A stretch of 64,000 bases of DNA from Chryseobacterium aquifrigidense (GTDB lineage Bacteria > Bacteroidota > Bacteroidia > Flavobacteriales > Weeksellaceae): assembly GCF_006716485.1 (NCBI RefSeq), contig NZ_VFPD01000002.1:186001-250000 (forward strand), in the 5' to 3' direction. Position numbers and translations under genes: made by a program. The notes beneath the pieces are model-generated. The model saw only the letters and a program-made list of their open reading frames with translations, searched no databases and had not been told where the DNA came from. Shown here in pieces: positions 25,344 through 33,470 of the stretch. How positions within the stretch are numbered: position 1 is the stretch's first letter; each line of letters starts with the position of its first letter.

Positions 25344-25445
25344 GGAAGTCTGAAGCCGGAAGAGGGAGGTTATGGGAGCCAAAGAAGTAGTAGGTTTGCA
25401 GACAAATATTAACTTCCTGCATCTATCTTCCAGCTTCCAGCCTTT
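25344..25445. repeat. Imperfect inverted repeat of the GGAAG-type
   Basis: The left part GGAAGTCTGAAGCCGGAAG and the right part CTTCCAGCTTCCAG, with GGGAGGTTA / TAACTTCC inside, can fold back. The same GGAAG/CTTCC text appears in the hairpin at 43059. It looks like a dispersed intergenic element. No gene is seen here. Confidence 0.4.
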
Positions 25446-25509
25446 TTAATCTTAATTTTCTCAGATTTCAAAAAAACACTATTTTTATTTCGCATTAAAT
25501 ACAAAGTAC

Positions 25510-26385
25510 ATGATCCTCGAAAACGTAGATATTGTAGATGATATCAGTAAAGAAGATTTTCAGAAAAACTATTTTAAAAAGCAGAAACCTCTTTTGATTA
25601 AGAATTTTGCCAGTCGATGGGACGCTTTTGACAAATGGAATCTTGCCTATATCAAAGAGAAGGCGGGAGATCAGGAGGTTCCGTTGTATGATAACAAACC
25701 TGCAGATGCGGCAAAAAGTTCTGACGCGCCGGTTACCCATATGAAAATGAAGGACTATATTGACACCATCAAAAGCAGACCTTCAGATTTGCGAATCTTT
25801 TTTTATATCATCACAGACAGGCTTCCCGAGCTTCTTAAAAACTTCACCTATCCTGATCTGGGAATAAAGTTCTTCAAAAGACTGCCGACTTTATTCTTTG
25901 GAGGAAGTGAAGCCCATGTTTTAATGCATTATGATGTGGATCTGGGTGATTTTATGCATGTTCATTTTGAAGGAAAGAAAAGAATTCTGCTGTTTGACCA
26001 GAAGCAGTCTCCGTTTTTGTATAAAGTTCCTTTGTCCGTTCATACCGTTTACGAGGTCGATTATGAAAATCCGGATTACGAAAAGTTCCCGGCATTGAAA
26101 TATGCCAAAGGATACGAAATTTTTATGGAGCATGGTGATGCTCTCTTTATTCCGGGAGCTTTCTGGCACTTCAACAGATATCTGGAGCCCGGTTTTTCAC
26201 TTTCATTAAGAGCGCTTCCGAATAAGCCGAATGTATTTGCCAATATGCTGTATCATGTTTTCATCATGAGGTATACGGATAAACTGATGCGAAAACTTTT
26301 CAAAGCAAAATGGGTGAATTACAAGCAGAAATGGGCCTATAAGAAAAGTTCAGAGGCTTTGGAAAAGCACCTTTCAAAAAAATAA
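25510..26385 (+). CDS. Cupin-like (JmjC-related) protein
   Basis: A 291-residue protein of the cupin-like/JmjC type. Iron-binding candidates are the histidine and aspartate in LMHYDVDLGDFMHVHFEG (about residues 138-155) and the histidine in FIPGAFWHFNRY (about 217-228), with IFMEHGDALFIP before it. Such proteins use Fe(II) and 2-oxoglutarate, often as protein hydroxylases; the substrate is unknown. A C-terminal helical tail is Lys-rich. It is a single gene. Confidence 0.85.
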   Translation: MILENVDIVDDISKEDFQKNYFKKQKPLLIKNFASRWDAFDKWNLAYIKEKAGDQEVPLYDNKPADAAKSSDAPVTHMKMKDYIDTIKSRPSDLRIFFYIITDRLPELLKNFTYPDLGIKFFKRLPTLFFGGSEAHVLMHYDVDLGDFMHVHFEGKKRILLFDQKQSPFLYKVPLSVHTVYEVDYENPDYEKFPALKYAKGYEIFMEHGDALFIPGAFWHFNRYLEPGFSLSLRALPNKPNVFANMLYHVFIMRYTDKLMRKLFKAKWVNYKQKWAYKKSSEALEKHLSKK

Positions 26386-26404
26386 ACATTATACATTTGA
26401 TAAT

Positions 26405-26563
26405 TTTAACGCATTGAGCGCAATGTTTAGGGATAGCTGCTAATAAAGGTTCGCAAGGGCGTTTCACTCAGCGAGGGAAGCACTTCAATTGCTAAATAAA
26501 ATGCCCTTGCGAACGAAAATCAGAAGCATAATATCAATTTTCTTTGCTTCTTAGCGTTAGATT
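26405..26563. repeat. Dispersed intergenic repeat, copy 4
   Basis: It contains the inverted pair GTTCGCAAGGGC (26449-26460) and GCCCTTGCGAAC (26503-26514), which closes a large hairpin, and CACTCAGCGAGGGAA, the reverse complement of text in copies 1 and 2. It shares flanks (TTTAACGCA, TTAGCGTTAG) with copy 3. Confidence 0.8.
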
Positions 26564-26572
26564 TAGATCAAT

Positions 26573-27103
26573 TTATTTATTAATAAGCCCAAATATCGTT
26601 GCGTCTACGAATTTTCCCTTTTCAAAAAAATAATCTTTCAACGTTCCTTCTTTGCTGAAATTTAAAGAAGTCAACAGCCTTTCGGATGAAATATTGGAAG
26701 GGTCAATGAATGCATCTACGCGGTGAAGTCTCATGGTTTCAAATCCATAGGTTAAAATAGGAAGAATAGCTTCTTTCATATAAGACTGCTGCCAGAATTT
26801 TGGATTGAGCTCATAGCCGACCTCTGCCCTGAAATGTTCCCTGTACCAGTTGTGATAACCACAGGTTCCGATGACTTTTCCGTCGGATTTCAGTTCCAGA
26901 GCCCATCTGAAGCCTTTCCCTTTTTCGAATTCACTGTTAAAATGCTGGATGATGCGACGGGAGTCATCTTCCGTCTTGAAGGGAGCAAGGTCATAATATT
27001 CCATAACTTCATCCAGAGAAAAGTATTCAAATAAGTCTTGGGTATCATTAAAAGTAAGCTGGCGCAAAATAAGTCTTTCAGTCTCTAAAACAGGAAATTC
27101 CAT
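26573..27103 (-). CDS. GNAT family N-acetyltransferase (RimJ/RimL type)
   Basis: A protein of 176 residues from the ATG at 27103, where the family start FPVLETERLILRQL begins; the longer in-frame start at 27175 adds an unrelated hydrophobic stretch. It contains IGTCGYHNWYREHFRAEVGYEL and DPSNISSERLL, the acetyl-CoA-binding region of RimJ/RimL-like enzymes. The substrate is unknown. It is divergent from mutS. Confidence 0.88.
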   Translation of the reverse strand: MEFPVLETERLILRQLTFNDTQDLFEYFSLDEVMEYYDLAPFKTEDDSRRIIQHFNSEFEKGKGFRWALELKSDGKVIGTCGYHNWYREHFRAEVGYELNPKFWQQSYMKEAILPILTYGFETMRLHRVDAFIDPSNISSERLLTSLNFSKEGTLKDYFFEKGKFVDATIFGLINK

Positions 27104-27204
27104 GAATAATGTGATTTGATGGGTGAAAATACGATTAATTACTGATAAAGAAAAACATAGAAGATTAACCCGCAAACAATTCTCTTACCCTGAATTTATT
27201 TTTC

Positions 27205-27212
27205 TAAATTTG
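27205..27212 (+). promoter_or_regulatory. -7 promoter element (TAaaTTTG) before mutS
   Basis: Matches TAnnTTTG 16 nt before the mutS ATG. No clear -33 box. Confidence 0.45.
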
Positions 27213-27228
27213 GGGCTCATTTTTTACT

Positions 27229-29820
27229 ATGGCAAAAACGAAGAAGGAAACTCCACTAATGACTCAGTACAATACCATCAAGGGTAAATACCCGGATGCG
27301 CTTTTACTTTTCAGAGTAGGGGATTTTTATGAAACTTTTGGGCAGGATGCCGTGAGAACATCCCAGATTCTGGGTATTGTCCTTACCAAAAGAAACAATG
27401 GAGAAGGCAGTGTAGAGCTTGCAGGATTCCCACATCACTCAATAGATTCTTATCTTCCCAAACTGGTAAGAGCAGGAATGAGGGTGGCTATCTGTGATCA
27501 GCTGGAAGATCCGAAAATGGTGAAGGGAATTGTGAAACGTGGTGTTACTGAGTTGGTTACTCCAGGAGTTACCTTTAATGATCAGGTTTTAAATTCCAAA
27601 AAAAATAACTTCCTTCTTTCATTGCATAAAGAAAAAGAGAAGTACGGAATTGCCTTAGTAGACATCTCCACAGGAGAGTTTCTGGTAAGTGAAGGAAACC
27701 TGGAAAAGCTTTTGCACATTATCAATACCTTTGATCCGAGTGAGATTATTTTCCAGAGAAGTACTCAGATTCCGGAACAGATCAAAAATAAAAATGCCTT
27801 TAAGCTTGAAGACTGGGCTTTCCAATATAATTTTGCCTACGAAAAATTAACCAATCACTTTAAAACCAATTCTTTAAAAGGTTTTGGAGTGGAAAGCCTT
27901 CCGCTGGCCATTACAGCTGCAGGTGCTATTTTTGCCTATCTGGTAGAAGATACTCATCATAATCTGCTTGCCCATATTACAAAACTGCAGATTATTCCAC
28001 AGGAAGATTATCTGATGATGGATAATTTTACCCTGAGAAACCTGGAAATTGTTTATCCAAGTAATCCTCAGGGAAAATCTCTGCTGGATATCATTGATAA
28101 AACGTCTACTCCAATGGGTGGAAGATTACTGAGAAGAAGAATCATTCTTCCTTTAAAATCTGTGGATGAGATTATGAGAAGACTCTCTCTGATTGACTTC
28201 TTAAACGAAAATGATGCGCTGAAATACGAAATCTGCCAGCTTTTGAAATCGATTTCTGATCTTGACAGATTGATGGGAAAACTGGCTGCAGAGAAAATTT
28301 CACCTAAAGAACTGGGGTATTTGCGTCAAAGTTTAATTAATATTCATAAAATCAAAGCTTTATTACATCCTCATGCCGATGTGCTGTCGTGGTTAGAGCC
28401 TTTATTTGATCTGGATGAACTGATTACATATTTGCAAAATCACCTTAATGAAGAACTGCCGGTAAGTATTGCGAAAGGGAATATCATTAAAGAAGGCGTT
28501 TCCGAAGAACTGGACAGATTAAGAAATCTTCAGAGCAAAGGACGTGGTTTCCTGGATGAAATGTGCCAGAGAGAGATTGAAAGAACTGGAATTACCAGCC
28601 TTAAAATTGATTTTAACAACGTTTTCGGATATTATATAGAGGTTCGAAATACCCATAAAGATAAAGTTCCGGATGACTGGGTAAGAAAACAGACCCTGGT
28701 AAATGCTGAAAGATACATTACCGAAGAGCTGAAAGAATACGAAAACCAGATCCTGGGTGCCGAAGAAAAAATAGGCGTTCTGGAAACTTCATTATATAGA
28801 AATGTATGTGGGGAAACAATGGTTTATATTGATCAGATTCAAGGAAATTCCAATATCATTGCCCAGCTTGATGTGGCTGCAGGACTATCCGAACTGGCTG
28901 TATCTGAGAGTTATACAAAACCTGTTTTGAATGACGGCTATGCCATTGATTTAAAAGAAGCCAGACACCCGATTATTGAAAATGCTCTTCCACTGGGAGA
29001 AAAATATATCCCGAATGATATCTTTCTGGATAAAGATTCCCAGCAGATTATCATGGTAACTGGACCCAATATGGCCGGTAAATCGGCAATTCTGCGTCAA
29101 ACGGCCATTGTATGTCTTTTGGCCCAGATTGGAAGTTTTGTGCCTGCAAAACATGCAGAAATCGGAATGCTTGATAAAATATTTACAAGGGTAGGAGCTA
29201 CCGACAATATTTCTGCCGGAGAATCTACTTTCATGGTAGAAATGAACGAGGCGGCCAATATTCTGAATAATATTTCCGAGCGAAGCCTGATTTTACTGGA
29301 TGAAATCGGCCGTGGAACCTCCACTTATGATGGTGTTTCTATTGCATGGGCTATTGCTGAATATCTTCATCAGCATCCTACACAGGCTAAAACGCTATTT
29401 GCAACGCACTATCATGAGCTGAATGAAATGACCGTTAATTTCGAAAGAGTGAAAAATTTCCATGTTTCTATTCAGGAAAACAAAGGAAATATCATTTTCC
29501 TGAGAAAACTGATTCCGGGGGGAAGTGAACACAGTTTTGGTATTCATGTGGCAAAACTGGCCGGAATGCCTGCCAAAGTAGTGAACAGAGCCAATGAAAT
29601 ACTTAAAACTCTTGAAGCTAGCAGAACACAAGAAACAGGAAGTACCTCTGAGAGTATTAAAAGGGTGACAGAAGAAAATATGCAGCTTTCTTTCTTCCAG
29701 CTTGATGATCCTGTTCTGGAGAATATCCGGGAAGAACTGACAAAAATAGATATCAATACTTTAACACCTATTGAAGCTTTAATGAAGCTGAATGCGATAA
29801 AAAAAATGATTGGAGGGTAA
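27229..29820 (+). CDS. mutS: DNA mismatch repair protein MutS
   Basis: An 863-residue mismatch sensor and ATPase. The mismatch-binding Phe-X-Glu motif is in LFRVGDFYETFG near residues 25-36. The Walker A GPNMAGKS starts at about residue 612 and Walker B is LILLDEIGRG, followed by TSTYDGVSIAWAIAEY. A C-terminal helix-turn-helix completes the protein. Length matches MutS1. mutL is not nearby. The 3' end overlaps the left arm of its own terminator. Confidence 0.98.
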   Translation: MAKTKKETPLMTQYNTIKGKYPDALLLFRVGDFYETFGQDAVRTSQILGIVLTKRNNGEGSVELAGFPHHSIDSYLPKLVRAGMRVAICDQLEDPKMVKGIVKRGVTELVTPGVTFNDQVLNSKKNNFLLSLHKEKEKYGIALVDISTGEFLVSEGNLEKLLHIINTFDPSEIIFQRSTQIPEQIKNKNAFKLEDWAFQYNFAYEKLTNHFKTNSLKGFGVESLPLAITAAGAIFAYLVEDTHHNLLAHITKLQIIPQEDYLMMDNFTLRNLEIVYPSNPQGKSLLDIIDKTSTPMGGRLLRRRIILPLKSVDEIMRRLSLIDFLNENDALKYEICQLLKSISDLDRLMGKLAAEKISPKELGYLRQSLINIHKIKALLHPHADVLSWLEPLFDLDELITYLQNHLNEELPVSIAKGNIIKEGVSEELDRLRNLQSKGRGFLDEMCQREIERTGITSLKIDFNNVFGYYIEVRNTHKDKVPDDWVRKQTLVNAERYITEELKEYENQILGAEEKIGVLETSLYRNVCGETMVYIDQIQGNSNIIAQLDVAAGLSELAVSESYTKPVLNDGYAIDLKEARHPIIENALPLGEKYIPNDIFLDKDSQQIIMVTGPNMAGKSAILRQTAIVCLLAQIGSFVPAKHAEIGMLDKIFTRVGATDNISAGESTFMVEMNEAANILNNISERSLILLDEIGRGTSTYDGVSIAWAIAEYLHQHPTQAKTLFATHYHELNEMTVNFERVKNFHVSIQENKGNIIFLRKLIPGGSEHSFGIHVAKLAGMPAKVVNRANEILKTLEASRTQETGSTSESIKRVTEENMQLSFFQLDDPVLENIREELTKIDINTLTPIEALMKLNAIKKMIGG

Positions 29821-29834
29821 TCCAATCATTTTTT
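29801..29834. terminator. Terminator of mutS, stop codon in loop; may also serve the peptide genes
   Basis: Perfect 14-bp stem (29801-29814 and 29821-29834) with loop GGGTAA, whose TAA is the mutS stop codon. T runs flank both sides, so it can terminate mutS and the minus-strand peptide genes. Confidence 0.8.
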
Positions 29835-29854
29835 TAATAATGTTAAAAGTCTGT

Positions 29855-30013
29855 TTAGCAGCAGTAGCCGTCATTACCTCTAGGACCGATAATAAGGAAG
29901 TGACTGACTCCTCTTAGTTTGCATAGTCCTTCAGCGCAGGCAGCTGCCCCTCCGTTAATTTCCTTGAGTTCAGCTTTGTTGAGTTTTCTTGTTTTCAGGT
30001 TTGAATTTTTCAT
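29855..30013 (-). CDS. Bacteriocin-like leader peptide 1 (GG type)
   Basis: A 52-residue small gene. The leader MKNSNLKTRKLNKAELKEI runs into NGG at residues 20-22, then a core with cysteines at 26, 31, 51 and 52, ending GNDGYCC. The leader type and double-glycine junction resemble exported bacteriocin or RiPP precursors of Bacteroidota, which are cleaved after GG by a peptidase-containing ABC transporter. It shares leader and C-terminal [DN]G[FY]CC with three neighbouring genes. No modifying enzyme or transporter is nearby. Real function is unknown. Confidence 0.75.
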   Translation of the reverse strand: MKNSNLKTRKLNKAELKEINGGAAACAEGLCKLRGVSHFLIIGPRGNDGYCC

Positions 30014-30041
30014 ATTCCTTGTTTAAGTGTTACAAACTTGA

Positions 30042-30209
30042 TTAACAACAAAATCCATCCTGCATACCCGGAACTCCATATCGGTCTTCACCCGTATGAG
30101 GATCTGTACAGCTTATTACTCTTGGGCATACTGGTCTGTTTGCACCACCGCTGATCTCTTTCAGCTCCATTTTACTCAATTTTCTTTTCTGATTTTTTGA
30201 ATTTTTCAT
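30042..30209 (-). CDS. Bacteriocin-like leader peptide 2 (GG type)
   Basis: A 55-residue gene. Leader MKNSKNQKRKLSKMELKEI, junction SGG at residues 20-22, core cysteines at 28, 34, 54 and 55, ending QDGFCC. It lies 28 nt before peptide 1 on the same strand and is separated from peptide 3 by 158 nt with a terminator, so peptides 2 and 1 may share a transcript. Evidence for a family is the conserved leader and end, with a variable middle. Confidence 0.75.
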   Translation of the reverse strand: MKNSKNQKRKLSKMELKEISGGANRPVCPRVISCTDPHTGEDRYGVPGMQDGFCC

Positions 30210-30318
30210 AATAATTTTAATTTGGTAAAAGCTAATTTACAAGATATTTTATTATGTTCAAAATATTGTGAGTCAAATTGTTAACTTTTTTAGGAGGAGA
30301 ATCTATTTTATAAAAAAA

Positions 30319-30338
30319 GATTGAGGGTAGCCTCAATC
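30319..30338 (-). terminator. Terminator after peptides 4 and 3
   Basis: 8-bp stem GATTGAGG / CCTCAATC with a 4-nt loop. On the minus strand it is followed by a run of seven Ts. It separates the peptide 4-3 pair from the peptide 2-1 pair. Confidence 0.75.
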
Positions 30339-30367
30339 CTTATTTATCTAACAAAGTTTATGGGATA

Positions 30368-30523
30368 CTAACAGCAATAGCCATTTTTATCACCAGCACC
30401 AAGCTGCCATTCTTCAAATTCGCCTCTACGGCAGAATCCGTCCCAGCATACTCTGCCGCTTCCTGTGATTTCCTTTAACTCACTTTTCGTCAGTTTTCTT
30501 TTTTGAATGTTTGATTTTTTCAT
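30368..30523 (-). CDS. Bacteriocin-like leader peptide 3 (GS type)
   Basis: A 51-residue gene with leader MKKSNIQKRKLTKSELKEIT and junction GSG instead of GG. Core cysteines are at 26, 31, 50 and 51, with VCWDGFC in the middle and KNGYCC at the end. Same spacing C-x4-C as peptides 1 and 4. It follows peptide 4 by 38 nt. The GS junction may slow or alter processing if a GG-cleaving peptidase is used. Confidence 0.75.
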   Translation of the reverse strand: MKKSNIQKRKLTKSELKEITGSGRVCWDGFCRRGEFEEWQLGAGDKNGYCC

Positions 30524-30561
30524 GATGATTTGGTTTTGGTTATTGTTTTAAGTGTATTTGA

Positions 30562-30723
30562 TTAGCAGCAAAATCCGGTGCTGTCTAAAGGTCCTATGGT
30601 ATATTCATCATCTGTTCCTCTTACCCTGCAAAGGCCTTCCCAGCATATTCCAGGTCCATTTCCTCCCGTGATATTTTTTAATGCCTTTTTACTCAGTTTT
30701 TTCTGATTTTTTAATTTTTTCAT
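30562..30723 (-). CDS. Bacteriocin-like leader peptide 4 (GG type)
   Basis: A 53-residue gene, promoter-proximal in the array. Leader MKKLKNQKKLSKKALKNI, junction TGG at residues 19-21, core cysteines at 27, 32, 52 and 53, with ICWEGLC (closely like VCWDGFC of peptide 3) and end STGFCC. A -7 box lies 22 nt upstream of the ATG. Confidence 0.75.
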   Translation of the reverse strand: MKKLKNQKKLSKKALKNITGGNGPGICWEGLCRVRGTDDEYTIGPLDSTGFCC

Positions 30724-30745
30724 GATATTTTAGTTTGATTTAACC

Positions 30746-30753
30746 CAAATATA
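30746..30753 (-). promoter_or_regulatory. -7 promoter element (TAtaTTTG) for the peptide array
   Basis: It lies 22 nt before the start of peptide 4 on the minus strand. No TTTG is seen at the expected -33 spacing. Confidence 0.45.
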
Positions 30754-30810
30754 TAAAAATCATCTATATAATTCTATTACTTGTGAAAAAATTAACATAT
30801 ATGCAAAAAA

Positions 30811-30829
30811 AAGAGCCTTAGCGGCTCTC
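30811..30829 (-). terminator. Terminator of the lipoprotein gene at 30834
   Basis: 6-bp stem AGAGCC / GGCTCT followed on the minus strand by a run of eight Ts. It ends the upstream transcription unit before the peptide promoter. Confidence 0.65.
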
Positions 30830-30833
30830 TTTA

Positions 30834-31685
30834 TTATAAATGATTGTACTCATAAGTAATCAATTCACTATTCGTTATCCCCGTTCCTGTCTTATTATAA
30901 TACGTTTTGACACTTTTGGTAGGGTATCCACTGTTATTGTATTCGTAGGTGGATTTAAAGATTCCCCATTCGCCGCTTCCAGCTCCATCGTTATAATTAA
31001 GGACATGGTTGTAGCTTTCGATATTGTGTATAGATCCGTTTTCGTCTTCGCTATCAATAATTTTTAAAAACCCTGTTATATTTTTAAAAGGAATATTCTT
31101 GGTATCATACACGATAGGCTGTAAAGTACCTGTAGCACTATGAAAACCACCTGCATTATTGGGTACTGATGCGGTTTCTGTCCAGCTGTTAAGTGAGCCG
31201 TCAGCATTTAATGTTGCTGTTTTGCTGCCTGTTCTTATGGCTGAGGATCCGGTAAAGCTTGCAGTATAAGTGATTTTCACACTATTACTGGAAAGATAGT
31301 TATAATTGGTTTCCACTGTAGAAGTCGTTCCGGAAGACAGGGAAGTCTCACTATATATTTTTTTGCTTAATCTGCTGCTTCCATCGTAACTATATGTCGT
31401 TTTATAACTTTTGCTTAAACCGGTAGTTATCTGTTGAGTAATGAGATCTCCGGAATAACTGAAGAGGGTAATTTCACCATTGGTGATATTTTTAATCTGG
31501 GAAATTTTAGAGCCACTGTAAGTATAGGTTGAGGTCTCTCCGTCAGAAACCATTTTTGTTACTAGAACCGGGCTGTTATTATTAGTATTCGTATTTCCAC
31601 TGTTGTTAGACGAAGTATCATCATCGCTACTGCTTGTGCATGATGCCAAAAAGAAAATTGGCAGAAGTAAATAAGATTTTTTCAT
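30834..31685 (-). CDS. Lipoprotein with YD-like beta repeats, unknown function
   Basis: A 283-residue lipoprotein: signal MKKSYLLLPIFFLASC with lipobox LASC, then a Ser/Asp/Asn-rich low-complexity linker (about residues 18-40), then repeated strands such as STYTYSGSKISQIKN and TTYSYDGSSRLSK that resemble single YD (RHS-like) repeats. It is probably anchored in the outer membrane. It lies upstream of the peptide array on the same strand but has its own terminator. Confidence 0.8.
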   Translation of the reverse strand: MKKSYLLLPIFFLASCTSSSDDDTSSNNSGNTNTNNNSPVLVTKMVSDGETSTYTYSGSKISQIKNITNGEITLFSYSGDLITQQITTGLSKSYKTTYSYDGSSRLSKKIYSETSLSSGTTSTVETNYNYLSSNSVKITYTASFTGSSAIRTGSKTATLNADGSLNSWTETASVPNNAGGFHSATGTLQPIVYDTKNIPFKNITGFLKIIDSEDENGSIHNIESYNHVLNYNDGAGSGEWGIFKSTYEYNNSGYPTKSVKTYYNKTGTGITNSELITYEYNHL

Positions 31686-31702
31686 GGTTTTGATTTAAGT
31701 TG

Positions 31703-31735
31703 CAAAAATATCAAAAAAATAAATCAATGGACAAA
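31703..31735 (-). promoter_or_regulatory. Promoter of the lipoprotein gene at 30834
   Basis: On the minus strand TTTG (31732-31735) and TAttTTTG (31703-31710) are separated by 21 nt, close to the consensus of 19. It lies 17 nt before the ATG. Confidence 0.55.
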
Positions 31736-31777
31736 TAAATAGTTTGTTTGTAAGAGATTTAGTGATTAGATGAATTT

Positions 31778-31785
31778 TATTTTTG
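31778..31785 (+). promoter_or_regulatory. -7 promoter element (TAttTTTG) for the thioredoxin-like gene
   Basis: It lies 35 nt before the ATG at 31821. The box is downstream of an in-frame start at 31770, which argues for 31821. Confidence 0.4.
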
Positions 31786-31820
31786 TATATTGTTGTATTG
31801 TAGTTGTTTATATTTTAATA

Positions 31821-32309
31821 ATGAAAAACATAATAAAAATATCAACCCTGTTTTTATTCTGTACGGTTTTTAAAGCCCAGCAGACGGAAGTTTCTGTAGT
31901 AAAATATGAAGATCTGGAGAAGAGAATTCAGCAGGAAAAAGATAAATTGCTTGTGGTCAACTTCTGGTCCACAACCTGTGCCCCATGCGTAAAAGAACTT
32001 CCTCATTTTATGGAAGTAAATAATAAATATGCAGATAATGAGAAGTATAAGATGATTCTGGTCTCGTTGGACAGACTGGCGGATCAAGAAAGGGTATTGA
32101 AATTCATTAAAAATAAAAATCTGACTGCAGAGGTCCTTCTGTTGCATGATATTAAAAGAATGAATACCTGGATTCCAAGATTTGAAAAAGATTGGGATGG
32201 AAATATTCCGGTAACATTGTTCTACAAAAACGGGTCAAAAATTCATTTCAATGACGGTGAAATGAGCAAAGAAGATCTGGAAAAAGAAATTAAAGAAAAC
32301 CTGCAATAA
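31821..32309 (+). CDS. TlpA-like thioredoxin-fold protein, exported
   Basis: A protein of 162 residues from the ATG at 31821, with a signal peptide ending near residue 20 (TVFKAQ). The active site CAPC is at residues 53-56 in FWSTTCAPCVKELP, the TlpA/ResA type, so it would act as a thiol-disulphide oxidoreductase in the periplasm. The cis-proline loop is NIPVTLF. A second thioredoxin-fold gene starts 10 nt downstream. Confidence 0.88.
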   Translation: MKNIIKISTLFLFCTVFKAQQTEVSVVKYEDLEKRIQQEKDKLLVVNFWSTTCAPCVKELPHFMEVNNKYADNEKYKMILVSLDRLADQERVLKFIKNKNLTAEVLLLHDIKRMNTWIPRFEKDWDGNIPVTLFYKNGSKIHFNDGEMSKEDLEKEIKENLQ

Positions 32310-32319
32310 ATAATTGAGT

Positions 32320-32976
32320 ATGAAAAACTTTAAAATTATAATGACCGCCTTGATCGTTGGGCTGGGATTATTAAGCTTTACAGCAAAAGACCAGGATAAA
32401 AATACCAATCAGAAGGAGAATGTTCCCGTTGTAAAAGGCTATGAAGTAGGAGATGAAGCTGTGGATTTTAAACTTAAAAATATCGATGGGAAAATGGTTT
32501 CCCTGAGTGATTTTAAAAGCGCGAAAGGATTCATTGTTATATTTACCTGCAACCATTGTCCTTACGCAAAGAAATACGAAGACAGGATTATTGAGTTGGA
32601 TAAAAAATACAAAGCTCAGGGGTATCCGGTAATTGCCATTAACCCTAACGATCCTAATGTACAGCCGGAAGACGGCTATCAGCAGATGATTGAAAGAGCA
32701 AAACAGAAAGGATTCACTTTTCCTTATCTGGTAGATGACGGACAGAAAATTTATCCGCAGTATGGCGCCACAAAAACGCCTCATGTTTTTGTGCTGAAAA
32801 AAGAAAATGGAAAGAATATCGTAAAATATATTGGTGCGATCGACAATAATTATGATAACCCGAATGATGTGTCGGAATATTATGCACAGGATGCGGTAAA
32901 TGCTCTGATCAAAGGAGAACCGGTAAAAATGACTAAAACGGTAGCCATTGGATGTACAATCAAAGTAAAGAAATAA
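32320..32976 (+). CDS. Thioredoxin family protein (AhpC/TSA-like), exported
   Basis: A protein of 218 residues from the ATG at 32320, with an N-terminal hydrophobic signal (IIMTALIVGLGLLSFTA). The CxxC is C77-N-H-C80 in IFTCNHCPYAKKYE, the type found in thioredoxin-family proteins with an AhpC/TSA fold, and the cis-proline loop is TKTPHVFVL. It is probably a periplasmic thiol oxidoreductase. It forms a tandem pair with the TlpA-like gene 10 nt upstream and ends at a good terminator. Confidence 0.88.
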   Translation: MKNFKIIMTALIVGLGLLSFTAKDQDKNTNQKENVPVVKGYEVGDEAVDFKLKNIDGKMVSLSDFKSAKGFIVIFTCNHCPYAKKYEDRIIELDKKYKAQGYPVIAINPNDPNVQPEDGYQQMIERAKQKGFTFPYLVDDGQKIYPQYGATKTPHVFVLKKENGKNIVKYIGAIDNNYDNPNDVSEYYAQDAVNALIKGEPVKMTKTVAIGCTIKVKK

Positions 32977-32996
32977 TATATTTGCCTGTATAAAAT

Positions 32997-33024
32997 AAAA
33001 TCGGTGTTCTTTGATACCGATTTT
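32997..33024 (+). terminator. Terminator of the thioredoxin-like pair
   Basis: 9-bp stem AAAATCGGT / ACCGATTTT, extendable by two pairs, followed by Ts. It spans a GTG at 33004 that could extend the next gene, so that longer start is unlikely. Confidence 0.75.
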
Positions 33025-33048
33025 TTATGCCTTAAACCCAATTTTGAA

Positions 33049-33450
33049 ATGAAATTCCAATTCAGCCTGAAATATTTTTTTCTGACCATCCTTATTTTTC
33101 TTGCAGAAGTGCTGATCGCCACCAAACTCAGTGATATTTTCTTTGTGAGAGCTTACCTTGGTGACGTTATTGTGGTCATGCTTCTTTATACTTTTGTAAA
33201 GAGTTTTATAAAAGTAAATGATCAGAAACTGATTTTTGGAATTCTGATTTTTTCATTGATGGTGGAATTTGCACAATATTTCAATATTGCAGAAAAATTA
33301 GGCTTCCGTCCAGGAAGCCTGATGTATATTGTCATTGGAAATTCTTTCTCATGGATTGATAACCTTTGCTATGCCGTAGGCTGTTTGATTCTCTATATTA
33401 TCGTAAAAACAACGAAGAATGAAAACCTAACCTCAGCATCTAATTCTTAG
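33049..33450 (+). CDS. DUF2809 family membrane protein
   Basis: A protein of 133 residues with four predicted membrane helices. The conserved VRAYLGDVIVVMLLYTFVKSF and the charged-aromatic MVEFAQYF in the middle match DUF2809. The ATG at 33049 is used because the upstream in-frame GTG falls within the terminator. Function unknown. Confidence 0.75.
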   Translation: MKFQFSLKYFFLTILIFLAEVLIATKLSDIFFVRAYLGDVIVVMLLYTFVKSFIKVNDQKLIFGILIFSLMVEFAQYFNIAEKLGFRPGSLMYIVIGNSFSWIDNLCYAVGCLILYIIVKTTKNENLTSASNS

Positions 33451-33470
33451 TCTCTGCAAATCAATACTTT

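Noticed and set aside
33004..33048. GTG start for the DUF2809 gene
   Set aside because: The codon lies inside the terminator hairpin of the upstream gene.
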